A DNA stretch of 45,153 bases from a virus (IMGVR_UViG_3300037042_002796:1-45153), one strand, 5' to 3'; positions 23,743-31,503 are shown, counted from the stretch's first letter. The notes: generated from the sequence alone by a model not told the origin. Numbers and translations are program-made.

Positions 23743-24589
23743 TGTATACGGTCATGACAAAGCAAAGAAGGTATTAGAAGTGCTTTTTAGACGTTCACAG
23801 GAACGTTATTACAAGAAGTGTGTGTTAGGTAGTACAGATTTTCCAGAGAGACTGAACTGCTTGTTAATAGGTTCTAGTGGTACAGGTAAAACGCATCTAA
23901 TGAAGACTTTTACTGAACAGCATGATGTACCATTATTGTGTCTTGATGCCACTGAATTGATGCCAACAGGCAATGATACAGGTGTTAACAAGAAGCAATT
24001 AAGAAAAATGATTCTCGACAAAGCTAATGAATTGGTTACAAGTAGGAAGTATTTTAGTACGGAAGGCGTGCTGAACCAAATGTTTATATTTGTAGACGAA
24101 TTTGATAAACTTGGGAATAGTTTTGATTCGACTGGGAATTGGAATAAGCATGTGCAGTCAAGTTTTTTGACTTTAGTTGAAGACAAATACGAATTTAGTG
24201 GGATATCTTGGGTGTTTGCAGGAGCGTTTTCTTCAGCTAGAGAGAACAAAGTTGTTAAAAAGAGTATTGGTTTCTTCTCAGATAACAATGTGGAGGCAGT
24301 CACTAACCAATTAACTGAGAAAGATATACTGAAATCGGGCATCATACCCGAAATGCTGGGAAGAATACCTCTTATTGTACAGTTGGATGAGTTTAGCTTG
24401 ACAGATTATGTAAACATAGTCGAAAATCTAATCGAAGATAAATATGCTGCGTTGACAGATGTCAACACTACAGAAATTGCAGAAACGGCTATGAATAGTG
24501 GGCAAGGAGTACGCAGTGTTATCAGACAGCTTGAAATGTTGTTAATAGAACACGAAAGTAACACACCATGGGTAATGCCGAGGGGATAG
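23735..24589 (+). CDS. ClpX-like AAA+ ATPase (284 aa)
   Basis: The core fits the ClpX/HslU clade of AAA+ unfoldases. VYGHDKAKKVLEVLFRR at the start parallels the ClpX box VIGQEQAKKVL. Walker A is GSSGTGKT (46-53) and Walker B FIFVDEFDK (117-125). SGIIPEMLGRIPLIVQLDEF (201-220) is the ClpX arginine-finger segment, and GVRSVIRQLEML is sensor 2. It lacks the ClpX zinc-binding N-domain and is shorter than host ClpX (about 424 aa). An IGF-type ClpP-contact loop is not evident: KKSIGFF at 175-181 is a possible counterpart. It could unfold substrates for a protease, remodel replication proteins or load a helicase. Confidence 0.75.
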   Translation: MNNVYGHDKAKKVLEVLFRRSQERYYKKCVLGSTDFPERLNCLLIGSSGTGKTHLMKTFTEQHDVPLLCLDATELMPTGNDTGVNKKQLRKMILDKANELVTSRKYFSTEGVLNQMFIFVDEFDKLGNSFDSTGNWNKHVQSSFLTLVEDKYEFSGISWVFAGAFSSARENKVVKKSIGFFSDNNVEAVTNQLTEKDILKSGIIPEMLGRIPLIVQLDEFSLTDYVNIVENLIEDKYAALTDVNTTEIAETAMNSGQGVRSVIRQLEMLLIEHESNTPWVMPRG

Positions 24590-24591
24590 AT

Positions 24592-24783
24592 ATGTTTAGA
24601 GGAGTATTGAATATGATAGGTAGGAGCATAGACTTTTCAGCAGCGCTGGAGAAGGCAGAACGAGATATATATGTTAAAGCGTATAAGATTCATAAACAGA
24701 ATCAAACAGCAACTGCTAAGGCGTTGGGAGTGGCTAGAGGGACATTCCTAACTAAGATGAAGAAATGGGGGGAATTGAAATGA
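24592..24783 (+). CDS. Fis-like DNA-binding protein (63 aa)
   Basis: The C-terminal half, YKIHKQNQTATAKALGVARGTFLTKMKKWG, matches the Fis/NtrC-type helix-turn-helix (NQTxAAxxLGxxRxTLxxKL). I choose the ATG at 24592, with GAGGGGATAG before it; an in-frame ATG at 24568 overlaps the ATPase gene. It is likely a nucleoid-type or transcription regulator acting on early or late promoters. Confidence 0.7.
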   Translation: MFRGVLNMIGRSIDFSAALEKAERDIYVKAYKIHKQNQTATAKALGVARGTFLTKMKKWGELK

Positions 24784-24983
24784 AGGACTGGATTAAAAAA
24801 CATATGGACATAGATACGTTAGTAGATTCTCACTATTATTTATATGAATTAGGAGATAAATGTACAGCATGTTTCTTAGAGGATTCTCATAAAAAGGAGG
24901 AAGTCAGGACAAAAGCAATTGAAATATTTACGAGAACAAATAAGGTTTACCTAGAACTAGATAATAAGAAGGTGAAAATATGA
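24780..24983 (+). CDS. Hypothetical early protein (67 aa)
   Basis: The start ATG at 24780 overlaps the preceding stop (ATGA), with GGGGGG a few bases upstream. The protein, MKDWIKKHMDIDTLVDSHYY..., is mixed alpha/beta with two Cys (KCTACF). No motif recognised. The next gene overlaps by 4 bp. Confidence 0.55.
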   Translation: MKDWIKKHMDIDTLVDSHYYLYELGDKCTACFLEDSHKKEEVRTKAIEIFTRTNKVYLELDNKKVKI

Positions 24984-25351
24984 TGGATGAAGACTTGACT
25001 TCGAGAGGCACATTCGATGGTTGGCACGGAGACGAGTACGATATAGAGTATACTGAGGATGAGCTGTATGACATGGAGTGTCAAGAGGCAGACTTACTTA
25101 ATGATGATATACGAGTGAGTTATACGAGTGAGCTACAATTTAGGGGTGTTGACATGAGTAATATAGCGGTGTTAGAGCAGATAGTGGAGCTGATAGAAGC
25201 GTACTTAAATGAAGTGAAAGACAAGTATGTTAGGTGTGCGTTTCAAGCAACTTTGATTAAGTACAGAAAAGAACTGGAAGATGCGTATCACAAGAACGCA
25301 CTAGATGTGGTTGAGCACAAGATAGCCCACTTAGTTAAGAAATTAAAGTAG
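24980..25351 (+). CDS. Acidic early protein (123 aa)
   Basis: The N-terminal 50 residues are very acidic and aromatic (HGDEYDIEYTEDELYDMECQ), and the rest is a pair of helices (about 60-120) that may be a coiled coil. Acidic early phage proteins often mimic DNA or bind host enzymes. That is an inference and no family is recognised. Confidence 0.55.
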   Translation: MMDEDLTSRGTFDGWHGDEYDIEYTEDELYDMECQEADLLNDDIRVSYTSELQFRGVDMSNIAVLEQIVELIEAYLNEVKDKYVRCAFQATLIKYRKELEDAYHKNALDVVEHKIAHLVKKLK

Positions 25352-25363
25352 GAGAGTATTCAA

Positions 25364-25543
25364 ATGAAATTTATAGGAATTATGTTGATGTTTTTCCCTC
25401 TGCTGTTTGTCGGAACGATACTCGTGGAGGGAGGTATAATTTGGCTGGGGATGTTTATTCTTTACATAATAGCAACACTCTGTACGCTAGTAGCCCCTAT
25501 CGTGGGGGTACTATTGTACAGAATGGCAGATCATTTGAAATGA
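25364..25543 (+). CDS. Two-TM membrane protein (59 aa)
   Basis: MKFIGIMLMFFPLLFVGTIL is one membrane helix, and a longer one or two follow (WLGMFILYIIATLCTLVAPI, VGVLLY). GTAGGAGAGT precedes the start. It is the last plus-strand gene before the convergent minus-strand lysis island, and its end overlaps the ClpP-like gene end by 13 bp. It could be an antiholin or superinfection-exclusion protein, by analogy only. Confidence 0.5.
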   Translation: MKFIGIMLMFFPLLFVGTILVEGGIIWLGMFILYIIATLCTLVAPIVGVLLYRMADHLK

Positions 25544-26061
25544 CGGGCGTTACGCTCGGGGAGGGAGGGGTCATCGTGGTGAATGTACAGGTCCTCTCCT
25601 TTGAACATACGGTTTATCTCAGATTGAGATAAGAAGGGTTTACATAAACGATTGAATCTATTACGAAATACTTTTCTGTAGTTATTTATATACAGTTCAG
25701 TTTCACCCCCCTTGCCTTTCGACCCACCAGAATAATCATGAAACATGATGAACGAATCAGGCTCTATTGTGAGCTTGTCTCCACATACTGCGAGTATCGC
25801 ACCCATGCTGTAAGACGGATACTCAACTACCATGTGTACGGGGCAGGGTAATGCCATTAGTTGGTCAACAAGAAAGAATCCCACGGAGCAGTCGCCTCCT
25901 GGGCAATTAAGATGTACTACTACAGAATCGTTCTCAGTTACTTTCCCAAGTTCTTTGACTAAATCGTCATAGTCTTCAAAGCACTCGATAGCACCTCTGA
26001 TGAATATGTCGATGTCTTTGCTCACATGGGGGGATGTTCTGATTAGACATGCTTCACTCAT
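25531..26061 (-). CDS. ClpP-like serine protease (176 aa)
   Basis: The fold pattern is ClpP/crotonase. VVVHLNCPGGDCSVGFFLVDQL (48-69) corresponds to the oxyanion Gly loop. YSMGAILAVCGD (84-95) holds the nucleophile Ser85. SFIMFHDYSGG (103-113) holds the general base His108, and MFKGEDLYI gives Asp157 at the ClpP triad position. All three catalytic residues are present. The N-terminal loops for Clp ATPase docking look short. It lies 3' of the endolysin under the same promoter. It may process virion proteins (prohead protease), act in lysis, or pair with the phage or host ClpX. Confidence 0.8.
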   Translation of the reverse strand: MSEACLIRTSPHVSKDIDIFIRGAIECFEDYDDLVKELGKVTENDSVVVHLNCPGGDCSVGFFLVDQLMALPCPVHMVVEYPSYSMGAILAVCGDKLTIEPDSFIMFHDYSGGSKGKGGETELYINNYRKVFRNRFNRLCKPFLSQSEINRMFKGEDLYIHHDDPSLPERNARHFK

Positions 26062-26837
26062 GCTTTACCTCCAGTTAACAGACTTTTTATACCTTCCCAG
26101 ATAGCTCCGGCTGAGAAAGACACAGGTTTCTTTTCTACGTCTACGGAAACTCCAGAAATATGAGTTAAACTTATTTGTATAATTAATTCGAATTTTTTAG
26201 CTTCTGCAGCGATTCTATTGCCGTTCAATGCTACGTCAGCATTAACCACTCTGCGTGCATTTTTGTAGTCTACCCCGGACGCATTAATATAGTTACTTAA
26301 ACCAACCCCGGTGAATAGCCCTTCTGTGCACCCTTTATATAGAATTTTAGCTCCTAGAGTTAAGTCAAGAGCTAGGTCCGGGTTGTTAACTAAATCGACA
26401 TTGAATAGTTTACTGAACTTTTCGTAATTCACTTTACCGGTGAACTGAGCGCCAATACCTCGTCCACGATAACGATACCCGTCACCTGAAGAGGCATTAC
26501 CGTTACCTAGCCGGTTAGCATAAACCGAATTGCCCAGTTTTTCTGGATTTCTCACATATGCTTGGGCAGTTGCTTTTGAAAAACGAGATGGCCAGACTTG
26601 CACAATCCGCAATGCTGATGTATAATTCATATTCTCAGTGATGGGTTTCATTTCTGGGCCACATTCATGACGCACTGTAGCGAGCATGTAAGCTTTCTTC
26701 TCTGTGTCTCGCTCTAAAGAAGAGTTTTGATTAAATACGTCAATGATGGCTTCTAGAGTGGTCACAGTGGATTCTTTAAGTGACCCGAATTGTTTTCTAT
26801 ATGCAGCATAAAATTTAGGTTTATCTATGTAGAACAT
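26058..26837 (-). CDS. Endolysin, GH19 chitinase-like (259 aa)
   Basis: The catalytic domain has the GH19 pattern. RHECGPEMKPITENMNYTS (residues 57-75) contains the catalytic Glu58 and a second Glu68. YRYRGRGIGAQFTGKVNYEKF is the conserved substrate-cleft segment. There is no signal peptide or SAR helix, so release needs the holin. The last 50 residues are a small extension of unknown role. It has its own promoter (26892-26920). It cleaves the peptidoglycan glycan chain in Gram-negative hosts. Confidence 0.85.
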   Translation of the reverse strand: MFYIDKPKFYAAYRKQFGSLKESTVTTLEAIIDVFNQNSSLERDTEKKAYMLATVRHECGPEMKPITENMNYTSALRIVQVWPSRFSKATAQAYVRNPEKLGNSVYANRLGNGNASSGDGYRYRGRGIGAQFTGKVNYEKFSKLFNVDLVNNPDLALDLTLGAKILYKGCTEGLFTGVGLSNYINASGVDYKNARRVVNADVALNGNRIAAEAKKFELIIQISLTHISGVSVDVEKKPVSFSAGAIWEGIKSLLTGGKA

Positions 26838-26891
26838 GTGTTTACCCTCTGTATACTTATGAGTAGTAGTTATAGGAGACCCCTACTGATC

Positions 26892-26920
26892 AGTATATCA
26901 TAATTTTTAAATACTGTCAA
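26892..26920 (-). promoter_or_regulatory. Promoter of the lysis island
   Basis: Minus strand: TTGACA (26920-26915), 17 bp, TATACT (26897-26892). The following GATCAGTAGGGG stretch resembles the start region of the distal late promoter (TAGATAGTAGGGG), so both may be co-regulated. Confidence 0.8.
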
Positions 26921-26969
26921 GGGGGAATTATACAAAATTATTTATTACTAGTATAAATAGTAACATTAC

Positions 26970-26998
26970 TTGACAAAAAGGAGTGGGTCGATTAAACT
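26970..26998 (+). promoter_or_regulatory. Promoter of the replication genes
   Basis: TTGACA (26970-26975), 17 bp, TAAACT (26993-26998). It is back to back with the lysis promoter and would drive the 47-residue gene, SSB, RNA-B and polymerase. Confidence 0.65.
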
Positions 26999-27046
26999 AA
27001 CAGTGAGACATAATATTAGAATTAACTTAAACAGGACGTAGCAGAG

Positions 27047-27190
27047 ATGTTATCTTTAAATGAACTGATACAACTAGCTGAAGAATTCGGTCTTCCATGT
27101 ATCGAGCGAGATGGTTACGTTTATGTAATTGGGTTAGATCAAATATTAGAATTTCATTTAATAAACTTGGAGGATACACTAAATGACTAA
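27047..27190 (+). CDS. Small protein before SSB (47 aa)
   Basis: MLSLNELIQLAEEFGLPCIE... is acidic, with a helix then beta strands, and ends in LEDTLND. It overlaps the SSB start by 8 bp; the ribosome site for SSB (GGAGGATA) lies in its last codons. No family recognised. Confidence 0.55.
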   Translation: MLSLNELIQLAEEFGLPCIERDGYVYVIGLDQILEFHLINLEDTLND

Positions 27191-27680
27191 CTTATTAACA
27201 TCACCAGCAGGCGAAATTCAATTTTTAGCAGTTAGCAGACCAGTTACTAATTCTAAAGGAACAGAGGTTTATACAATTCGCTTAGCGTTAGATTCTGAAA
27301 AAGATGCTGAATTCATATCTCAAATCGCAGCAATCAACTCTAACAAGCCGGTGACAGAAAAGACATACCGAGGAAATAATAAAGAAATCAAGGAAATGTT
27401 ATCAAGAGGTAAAACTTTAATTTCTGCTGAGACTAAGTTCGAAGTACCTGTCTATGACAAAGAAGGACAAAAAATGGAAGAGGCCCCTATGTTCTTTGCA
27501 GATTCAAAAGGAACAGCGCAAATGGTAGTTCAACCATACACCAAGAGCGCCAAAGGCGGAACTATTAACTTGGTAGCTGTTATTCTACATAGTATCGAGT
27601 CCGAAAACTCTACTGGAACCGATAGAGAATCTCGATTGGCTCAATTACGTTCGGCTGTTGAAGCTGCAACTAAGGGCTAA
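27183..27680 (+). CDS. ssb: Single-stranded DNA-binding protein (165 aa)
   Basis: The protein is beta-rich in its first 130 residues with the pattern of an OB-fold SSB of the phage type (VSRPVTNSKGTEVYTIRLAL; AQMVVQPYTKS; INLVAVILHSI). A Glu/Ser-rich helical tail follows. It would coat ssDNA during replication and recombination by the exonuclease and polymerase encoded just downstream. The C-terminal acidic tip typical of bacterial SSB is missing (it ends in AATKG). The call rests on pattern and position. Confidence 0.6.
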   Translation: MTNLLTSPAGEIQFLAVSRPVTNSKGTEVYTIRLALDSEKDAEFISQIAAINSNKPVTEKTYRGNNKEIKEMLSRGKTLISAETKFEVPVYDKEGQKMEEAPMFFADSKGTAQMVVQPYTKSAKGGTINLVAVILHSIESENSTGTDRESRLAQLRSAVEAATKG

Positions 27681-27896
27681 AAAGAACCCCGACCGACTCA
27701 TAGGGGGCTCGACGGTTACAAGTATCTACTCCCTCGTACGGGAGAGCTGGAGTAGCTAGCCAGACGAACAAGAAGAGGCTATACGGAGATACTACTGATT
27801 TAAATATCGAGAACAGAGTCCGCTGTACTAGCGTAATAGGTACTAATTAGTAGAGATTATACCGAGTGGGTGGGATGCCCACATGAATTAAAGAAT

Positions 27897-27963
27897 TCTT
27901 CTGGGGAATCCCGGGGGGATGCTGCAACAGTCTTCTGGGGAATCCTGGTGGAAACTGCAGCAG
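27897..27963 (+). repeat. Tandem 33/34-nt repeat inside RNA-B
   Basis: Two units (27897-27930 and 27931-27963) share TCTTCTGGGGAATCC and end in CAACAG or CAGCAG; a truncated third unit (TCGTCTGG) follows. TGCTGCA in unit 1 (27920-27926) is complementary to TGCAGCA in unit 2 (27956-27962), so the repeats may pair with each other. Confidence 0.75.
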
Positions 27964-28121
27964 TCGTCTGGCCCACGTTACGGGCCACCGAATTTAAAGA
28001 CATCCCGCCAGGGTATGCAGGAAGGACGCGGAGAAGGCACGAAAGTGCATGAAGTACTGTACCCGACAAGGATGCTACCTAAATGGGACCAGTGAAAGCC
28101 GAACTAGACGATGGCTTGACG

Positions 28122-28146
28122 GAGGGGAGAGACCCTCATTTTTATT
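28122..28146 (+). terminator. Terminator-like hairpin ending RNA-B
   Basis: Stem GAGGG/CCCTC (28122-28126 with 28133-28137), 6-base loop, followed by ATTTTTATT. It lies 11 bases before the start codon of the HNH gene and next to its GGAG ribosome site. Read-through must occur if the polymerase gene has no other promoter. Confidence 0.55.
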
Positions 28147-28156
28147 GGAGAAACAT

Positions 28157-28567
28157 ATGATTGCTTGTAGTAAATGTAAAGTACTGAAGGGTATCTCTTC
28201 TTATAGCTTTAGAAATAAATCTACAGGTGTTAGACATGTTCAATGCAAAGATTGCATAAGAGTAAATACACAAAAACATTATGTTAACAACAAAGAAGAG
28301 TATAAATCAAAAGTTAAAAATTGGGTAGAAAACAATAAAGAACAGAGAAGAAGGAATGCACACAATAGTTATGCCTTAAATAAAGGTTACCCACCATGTA
28401 CATGTTGTCTTAAAGAAGAACTAGATAATTTCATGGCAAATAGGCCAGAAGGTTGTCATATAGACCACATAAAAACTGTTAAACAAGGAGGTAAACATTG
28501 TTTAACTAACTTGCAGTATTTGTCTATATCAGAACATTGTAGAAAATCTAGATACGAGAGGAATTAA
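28157..28567 (+). CDS. HNH homing-type endonuclease 2 (136 aa)
   Basis: A zinc finger (CSKCKVLKGISSYSF...CKDC) comes first, followed by a Lys/Asn-rich helical linker and an HNH domain (CTCC; IDHIKTVKQGGKHCLTNLQYL). It is paralogous to the gene at 21431-21943. The frame is open upstream into RNA-B, but TTGGAGAAACAT before the ATG at 28157 and the domain start argue for this position. It lies between RNA-B and the polymerase gene, a common place for homing endonuclease insertion, and only one base separates its stop from the polymerase ATG. Confidence 0.8.
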   Translation: MIACSKCKVLKGISSYSFRNKSTGVRHVQCKDCIRVNTQKHYVNNKEEYKSKVKNWVENNKEQRRRNAHNSYALNKGYPPCTCCLKEELDNFMANRPEGCHIDHIKTVKQGGKHCLTNLQYLSISEHCRKSRYERN

Positions 28568-28568
28568 T

Positions 28569-30527
28569 ATGATTGCAATCGATTTTGAAAGCCATCTAAT
28601 AGGTAACAATTCGATTTTCCCCAAACCTGTTTGTTTATCCTGGTATGACGGAAAGGAAACTGGCCTTTTAGATAGAGAAGAAGCTAGGAAATATTTACAT
28701 GAAATCTTAATAAAAAAAGAAATGATTGTTGCACACAATGCAGTGTTTGAGTGTGGAGTAATTGTTACCCAATACCCTGAATTAACAGATTTAGTATTTG
28801 ATGCCCTCGACGAGGGACTTTTTTATTGTACCAAAATAAATGAATCTTTAAACAATATCCAAAGGGAAAAAAAGGTACATGACCTAACACTTGCAGGACT
28901 AGTTAAACATTACTTTCAAGAAGATATCAGCGAAACTAAAACTGACCCGGATGCATGGCGCTTAAGATACTCAGAACTTGATGGAGTACCAATCAAGGAA
29001 TGGCCAGAGTTAGCAGTTAATTACGCTATTGACGACTCTATTTGGGCATATAAAGTGCAGCAGAATCAAGAACCGATCAAGCAATATTTGGCTTTGAAAT
29101 CAGCAGTTTATCTTAATTTGATGGGTGCGCAAGGGTTTAGAATCAAGAAAGAACGGGTTCAGAAATTAGAAGAGGAAATCTGGGGGTTCCTTACCCCTCA
29201 ATATGAATTCTTAGTTAAAGAGGGGTTTTGTGACTATATTGTTAATCAAAAACAACCTAGAAAACAAACTAAGAAACTTAAAGAATACGTAGAAGGATTA
29301 GGGATAGTACTTCAGTATACTGACAAAGGCAATACCTCAATGGCAGGCGAATCAATCGACGCTTACTTAGTTCAAATAGATGACCCCGTGTTAAGAGCTT
29401 TTTCAACGGTAGCTAAGTATGAAAAAATATTAACTGCGTATTTATCTCGTTTAAGAGGTGCGGAAAAGATTTACTCACAATACTCTACAGATAAAAATAG
29501 TGGAAGGACGTCGAGTAATGGGTCTAAACTCTTTGATTCAGTAAACATTCAACAAATGCCAAGGAAGGTAGAGAACGTAACGTACGATGTACGGAATTGT
29601 TTTATGCCAAGACCTGGATTTAAGATATTCTCAATCGACTACGGTGCTTTAGAATTAAGAGCAGTTGCACACCAATTGTATTCTTTGCTAGGGTATTCTA
29701 ATTTGAGAAACCTATTAAATCAGGGGGATAGACCGACCGACCCTCACTCTATTTTAGCTGCCAGAATGAAGAAGATAGAGTACTATGAAGACTTTAAGAA
29801 AGACTATAAAGAGGATAGAGACAAAGCAAAAGAAGTAAGCCTAGGGCTGCCTGGGGGTATGGGATACGATACCATTCGGGGTTCAATGTGGAGTAAGGGG
29901 GTTAAAACGTACTATCAAGTACTAGAAAAATCGTACAGTAAGAGGGAATTACAGTACTATCTATACAACCTAGGCTCTAGTGACTTAAGAATTAAGCGTT
30001 TAAGTAAAAATGAATACGCTTTAGTACAGGATGAAATCGTTAACATTAAACGTTTCGTATTCGAACTTTATCCAGAATTAGAGCAGTTTCTTAAAGAAGA
30101 ACATAAACGTTTTCTGAATGGTAAGAATAGATGGATTAAAAACGAATTTGACGAATGGGAAGAAGAACCGTTGTACAGATACCAAGTAGGGGATTTCGTC
30201 AGAGACAATTGTACATACACGGCAATCTGTAACGGCTACTTAATGCAGTCTCCTAGTGCACAAGGCGCTCAAATGGCCATGAACAAAATGATTAGAACGT
30301 ATTGGAACCACTCAGATGTTATACCACAAGCATTCATTCATGATGAGGTGGTAGGAGAAGTAAGAGAAGATTGTTATGACCAATTAGATGGTGTAGCTAA
30401 CATTATGATGGAAGAAATGCAGAAACAATTACCTAGCGTTAGAATAGCAGTTGAGGCGTCTGTGTCAGATTATTGGCAGAAAGCAGACGGATTTTATAAC
30501 AAAACTTTATGGTTGGACCCAAAATGA
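28569..30527 (+). CDS. DNA polymerase, family A with 3'-5' exonuclease (652 aa)
   Basis: The exonuclease starts at residue 3 with AIDFES (ExoI Asp5, Glu7). ExoII is VAHNAVFE and ExoIII is likely YAIDDSIWAYK. Polymerase motif A is SIDYGALELRA (about 354-364), where the usual DYSQxELR has become DYGALELR. Motif B is KAKEVSLGLPGGMGYD (about 418-433). Motif C is FIHDEVVGE (about 588). It is smaller than host Pol I because the 5'-nuclease is absent. It should be the phage replicase. The start has a GAGAGGAATTAAT ribosome site. Confidence 0.92.
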   Translation: MIAIDFESHLIGNNSIFPKPVCLSWYDGKETGLLDREEARKYLHEILIKKEMIVAHNAVFECGVIVTQYPELTDLVFDALDEGLFYCTKINESLNNIQREKKVHDLTLAGLVKHYFQEDISETKTDPDAWRLRYSELDGVPIKEWPELAVNYAIDDSIWAYKVQQNQEPIKQYLALKSAVYLNLMGAQGFRIKKERVQKLEEEIWGFLTPQYEFLVKEGFCDYIVNQKQPRKQTKKLKEYVEGLGIVLQYTDKGNTSMAGESIDAYLVQIDDPVLRAFSTVAKYEKILTAYLSRLRGAEKIYSQYSTDKNSGRTSSNGSKLFDSVNIQQMPRKVENVTYDVRNCFMPRPGFKIFSIDYGALELRAVAHQLYSLLGYSNLRNLLNQGDRPTDPHSILAARMKKIEYYEDFKKDYKEDRDKAKEVSLGLPGGMGYDTIRGSMWSKGVKTYYQVLEKSYSKRELQYYLYNLGSSDLRIKRLSKNEYALVQDEIVNIKRFVFELYPELEQFLKEEHKRFLNGKNRWIKNEFDEWEEEPLYRYQVGDFVRDNCTYTAICNGYLMQSPSAQGAQMAMNKMIRTYWNHSDVIPQAFIHDEVVGEVREDCYDQLDGVANIMMEEMQKQLPSVRIAVEASVSDYWQKADGFYNKTLWLDPK

Positions 30528-30859
30528 GCCTAGACTTAAGTATTGCCCCTAATTCATGTAAACATTGTGGGAAGGGGGATGACGCATTAAAGTTTAATTA
30601 TACTTATAATGTGTCCCAAATGTGGTACGAAGTATACCCAGAAGATGAGGGTATGGTTCAAATAGATGGTATGACAGGTAGAGAAGCTGCTCCTAAAATC
30701 CAACAAGCTATCTGGGAAATGGAATCTAAAAAGAAATTCATGAAGAAGTTAGAACCAGATAATGGTTGGGGAAGCTATGAAGGGTTCTTACAGTTTCTTA
30801 ACAAAGTTCTGGAAGCATGTAAAGAATGTCCAGGTGGCGTATGGAGGAGTTTTAGGTGA
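30524..30859 (+). CDS. Conserved phage hypothetical protein (111 aa)
   Basis: The start ATG at 30524 overlaps the polymerase stop (ATGA). MSLDLSIAPNSC...KLEPDNGWGSYEGFLQFLNKVLEAC matches a phage family I know from replication regions (SLDL at the start, NGWGxYExFxxFxxxxLxAC near the end). No function is known to me. This version has a CKHCG pair near the start where family members usually do not have cysteines, so it may bind zinc. Confidence 0.65.
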   Translation: MSLDLSIAPNSCKHCGKGDDALKFNYTYNVSQMWYEVYPEDEGMVQIDGMTGREAAPKIQQAIWEMESKKKFMKKLEPDNGWGSYEGFLQFLNKVLEACKECPGGVWRSFR

Positions 30860-31503
30860 AACACATACTAAAAACAGAATCAGACTGGTTAGCTATAAGG
30901 AAGAATTACATAACAGCTAGTGAAGCGGCAGTACTTGTGGGTGCTGACCCTTATTCCAGCCCAAAGGCTATTAAGGAGCCAGCAGCATTCACAGGCAACG
31001 CTTTTACATTGGTAGGCCAGCTATTAGAACCAGTAGTAGCCAACCTAACTAACATTGTTCTTGGGACTAAATTTGAAATTTATGAAACATCAGACGGTAC
31101 AAAAGAGTTCTATACGAACGGCCATTTTGGAGCAACTCCGGACGCACACCAAGATAGAAAAATTCTATTAGAATGTAAAACTACCCGACCGAAAACATTC
31201 ATTAAATACGGGGCGGTTCCACCAAGTAAATATATGATTCAGAATATTGTTCAACAAATGTGTGTAGACGATTTAGAAGCAGATTATGGGTACATATCTG
31301 TTATGAGTACAGACTTAACCCAACACACTTCAGAGATTAAATGGCCAATTTCGGTGTTCAAAATCTGGAAAGATGATTCTTTGTGTTCTATACTACAAGA
31401 GGAGGCGGAAAGGTTTAAAACGAAACCAACATTTCGAGTGAACTCTAAAGTCAAACAGAAGGTTAAGCTGTTGCTTGCCATGGGATGTGAGAGGATTATA
31501 TGA
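30856..31503 (+). CDS. YqaJ-type recombination exonuclease (215 aa)
   Basis: The pattern is that of lambda-exonuclease-like PD-(D/E)XK nucleases. DWLAIRKNYITASEAAVLVGADPY is at the N-terminus, GQLLEPVVANL gives a conserved Glu, and FGATPDAHQDRKILLECKTT gives the catalytic Asp-Glu-Lys set (about residues 94-112). A late VQQMC helix (about 133) fits too. It would process dsDNA ends to ssDNA for annealing with SSB-type protein. It overlaps its neighbours by 4 bp on both sides. Confidence 0.8.
   Translation: MKHILKTESDWLAIRKNYITASEAAVLVGADPYSSPKAIKEPAAFTGNAFTLVGQLLEPVVANLTNIVLGTKFEIYETSDGTKEFYTNGHFGATPDAHQDRKILLECKTTRPKTFIKYGAVPPSKYMIQNIVQQMCVDDLEADYGYISVMSTDLTQHTSEIKWPISVFKIWKDDSLCSILQEEAERFKTKPTFRVNSKVKQKVKLLLAMGCERII

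Larger units (their letters stand above)
27690..28146 (+). ncRNA. Candidate large structured RNA-B (about 455 nt)
   Basis: GC-rich and non-coding within AT-rich flanks. Helices seen include 27721-27727 with 27787-27793, closing a junction with hairpins 27729-27733/27740-27744 and 27747-27750/27760-27763. A 9-bp long-range stem, 27869-27877 with 28001-28009 (one G-U), encloses two tandem repeats and a hairpin at 27969-27974/27982-27987. A GAAA tetraloop hairpin is at 28037-28040/28045-28048, and stems occur at 28056-28059/28090-28093 and 28096-28100/28113-28117. A terminator-like hairpin lies at 28122-28137. It is not tmRNA or a recognisable group I/II intron. Large ornate phage RNAs (GOLLD, ROOL) are an analogy. 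Ends are estimates. Confidence 0.65.

Noticed and set aside
27690-28146. tmRNA or group I/II intron
   Set aside because: The opening GGGGGCTCGACGG is only vaguely like tmRNA, with no tRNA-like 3' end. I find no group I core (no ACAGACUA / AGAUAUAGUC pair) or domain V hairpin, and the polymerase after it has a complete N-terminus, so no split exon is seen.
28049-28156. Extended N-terminus for HNH gene 2
   Set aside because: It is translated from RNA-B helices and the terminator; the zinc finger begins right after the ATG at 28157, which has a GGAG site.
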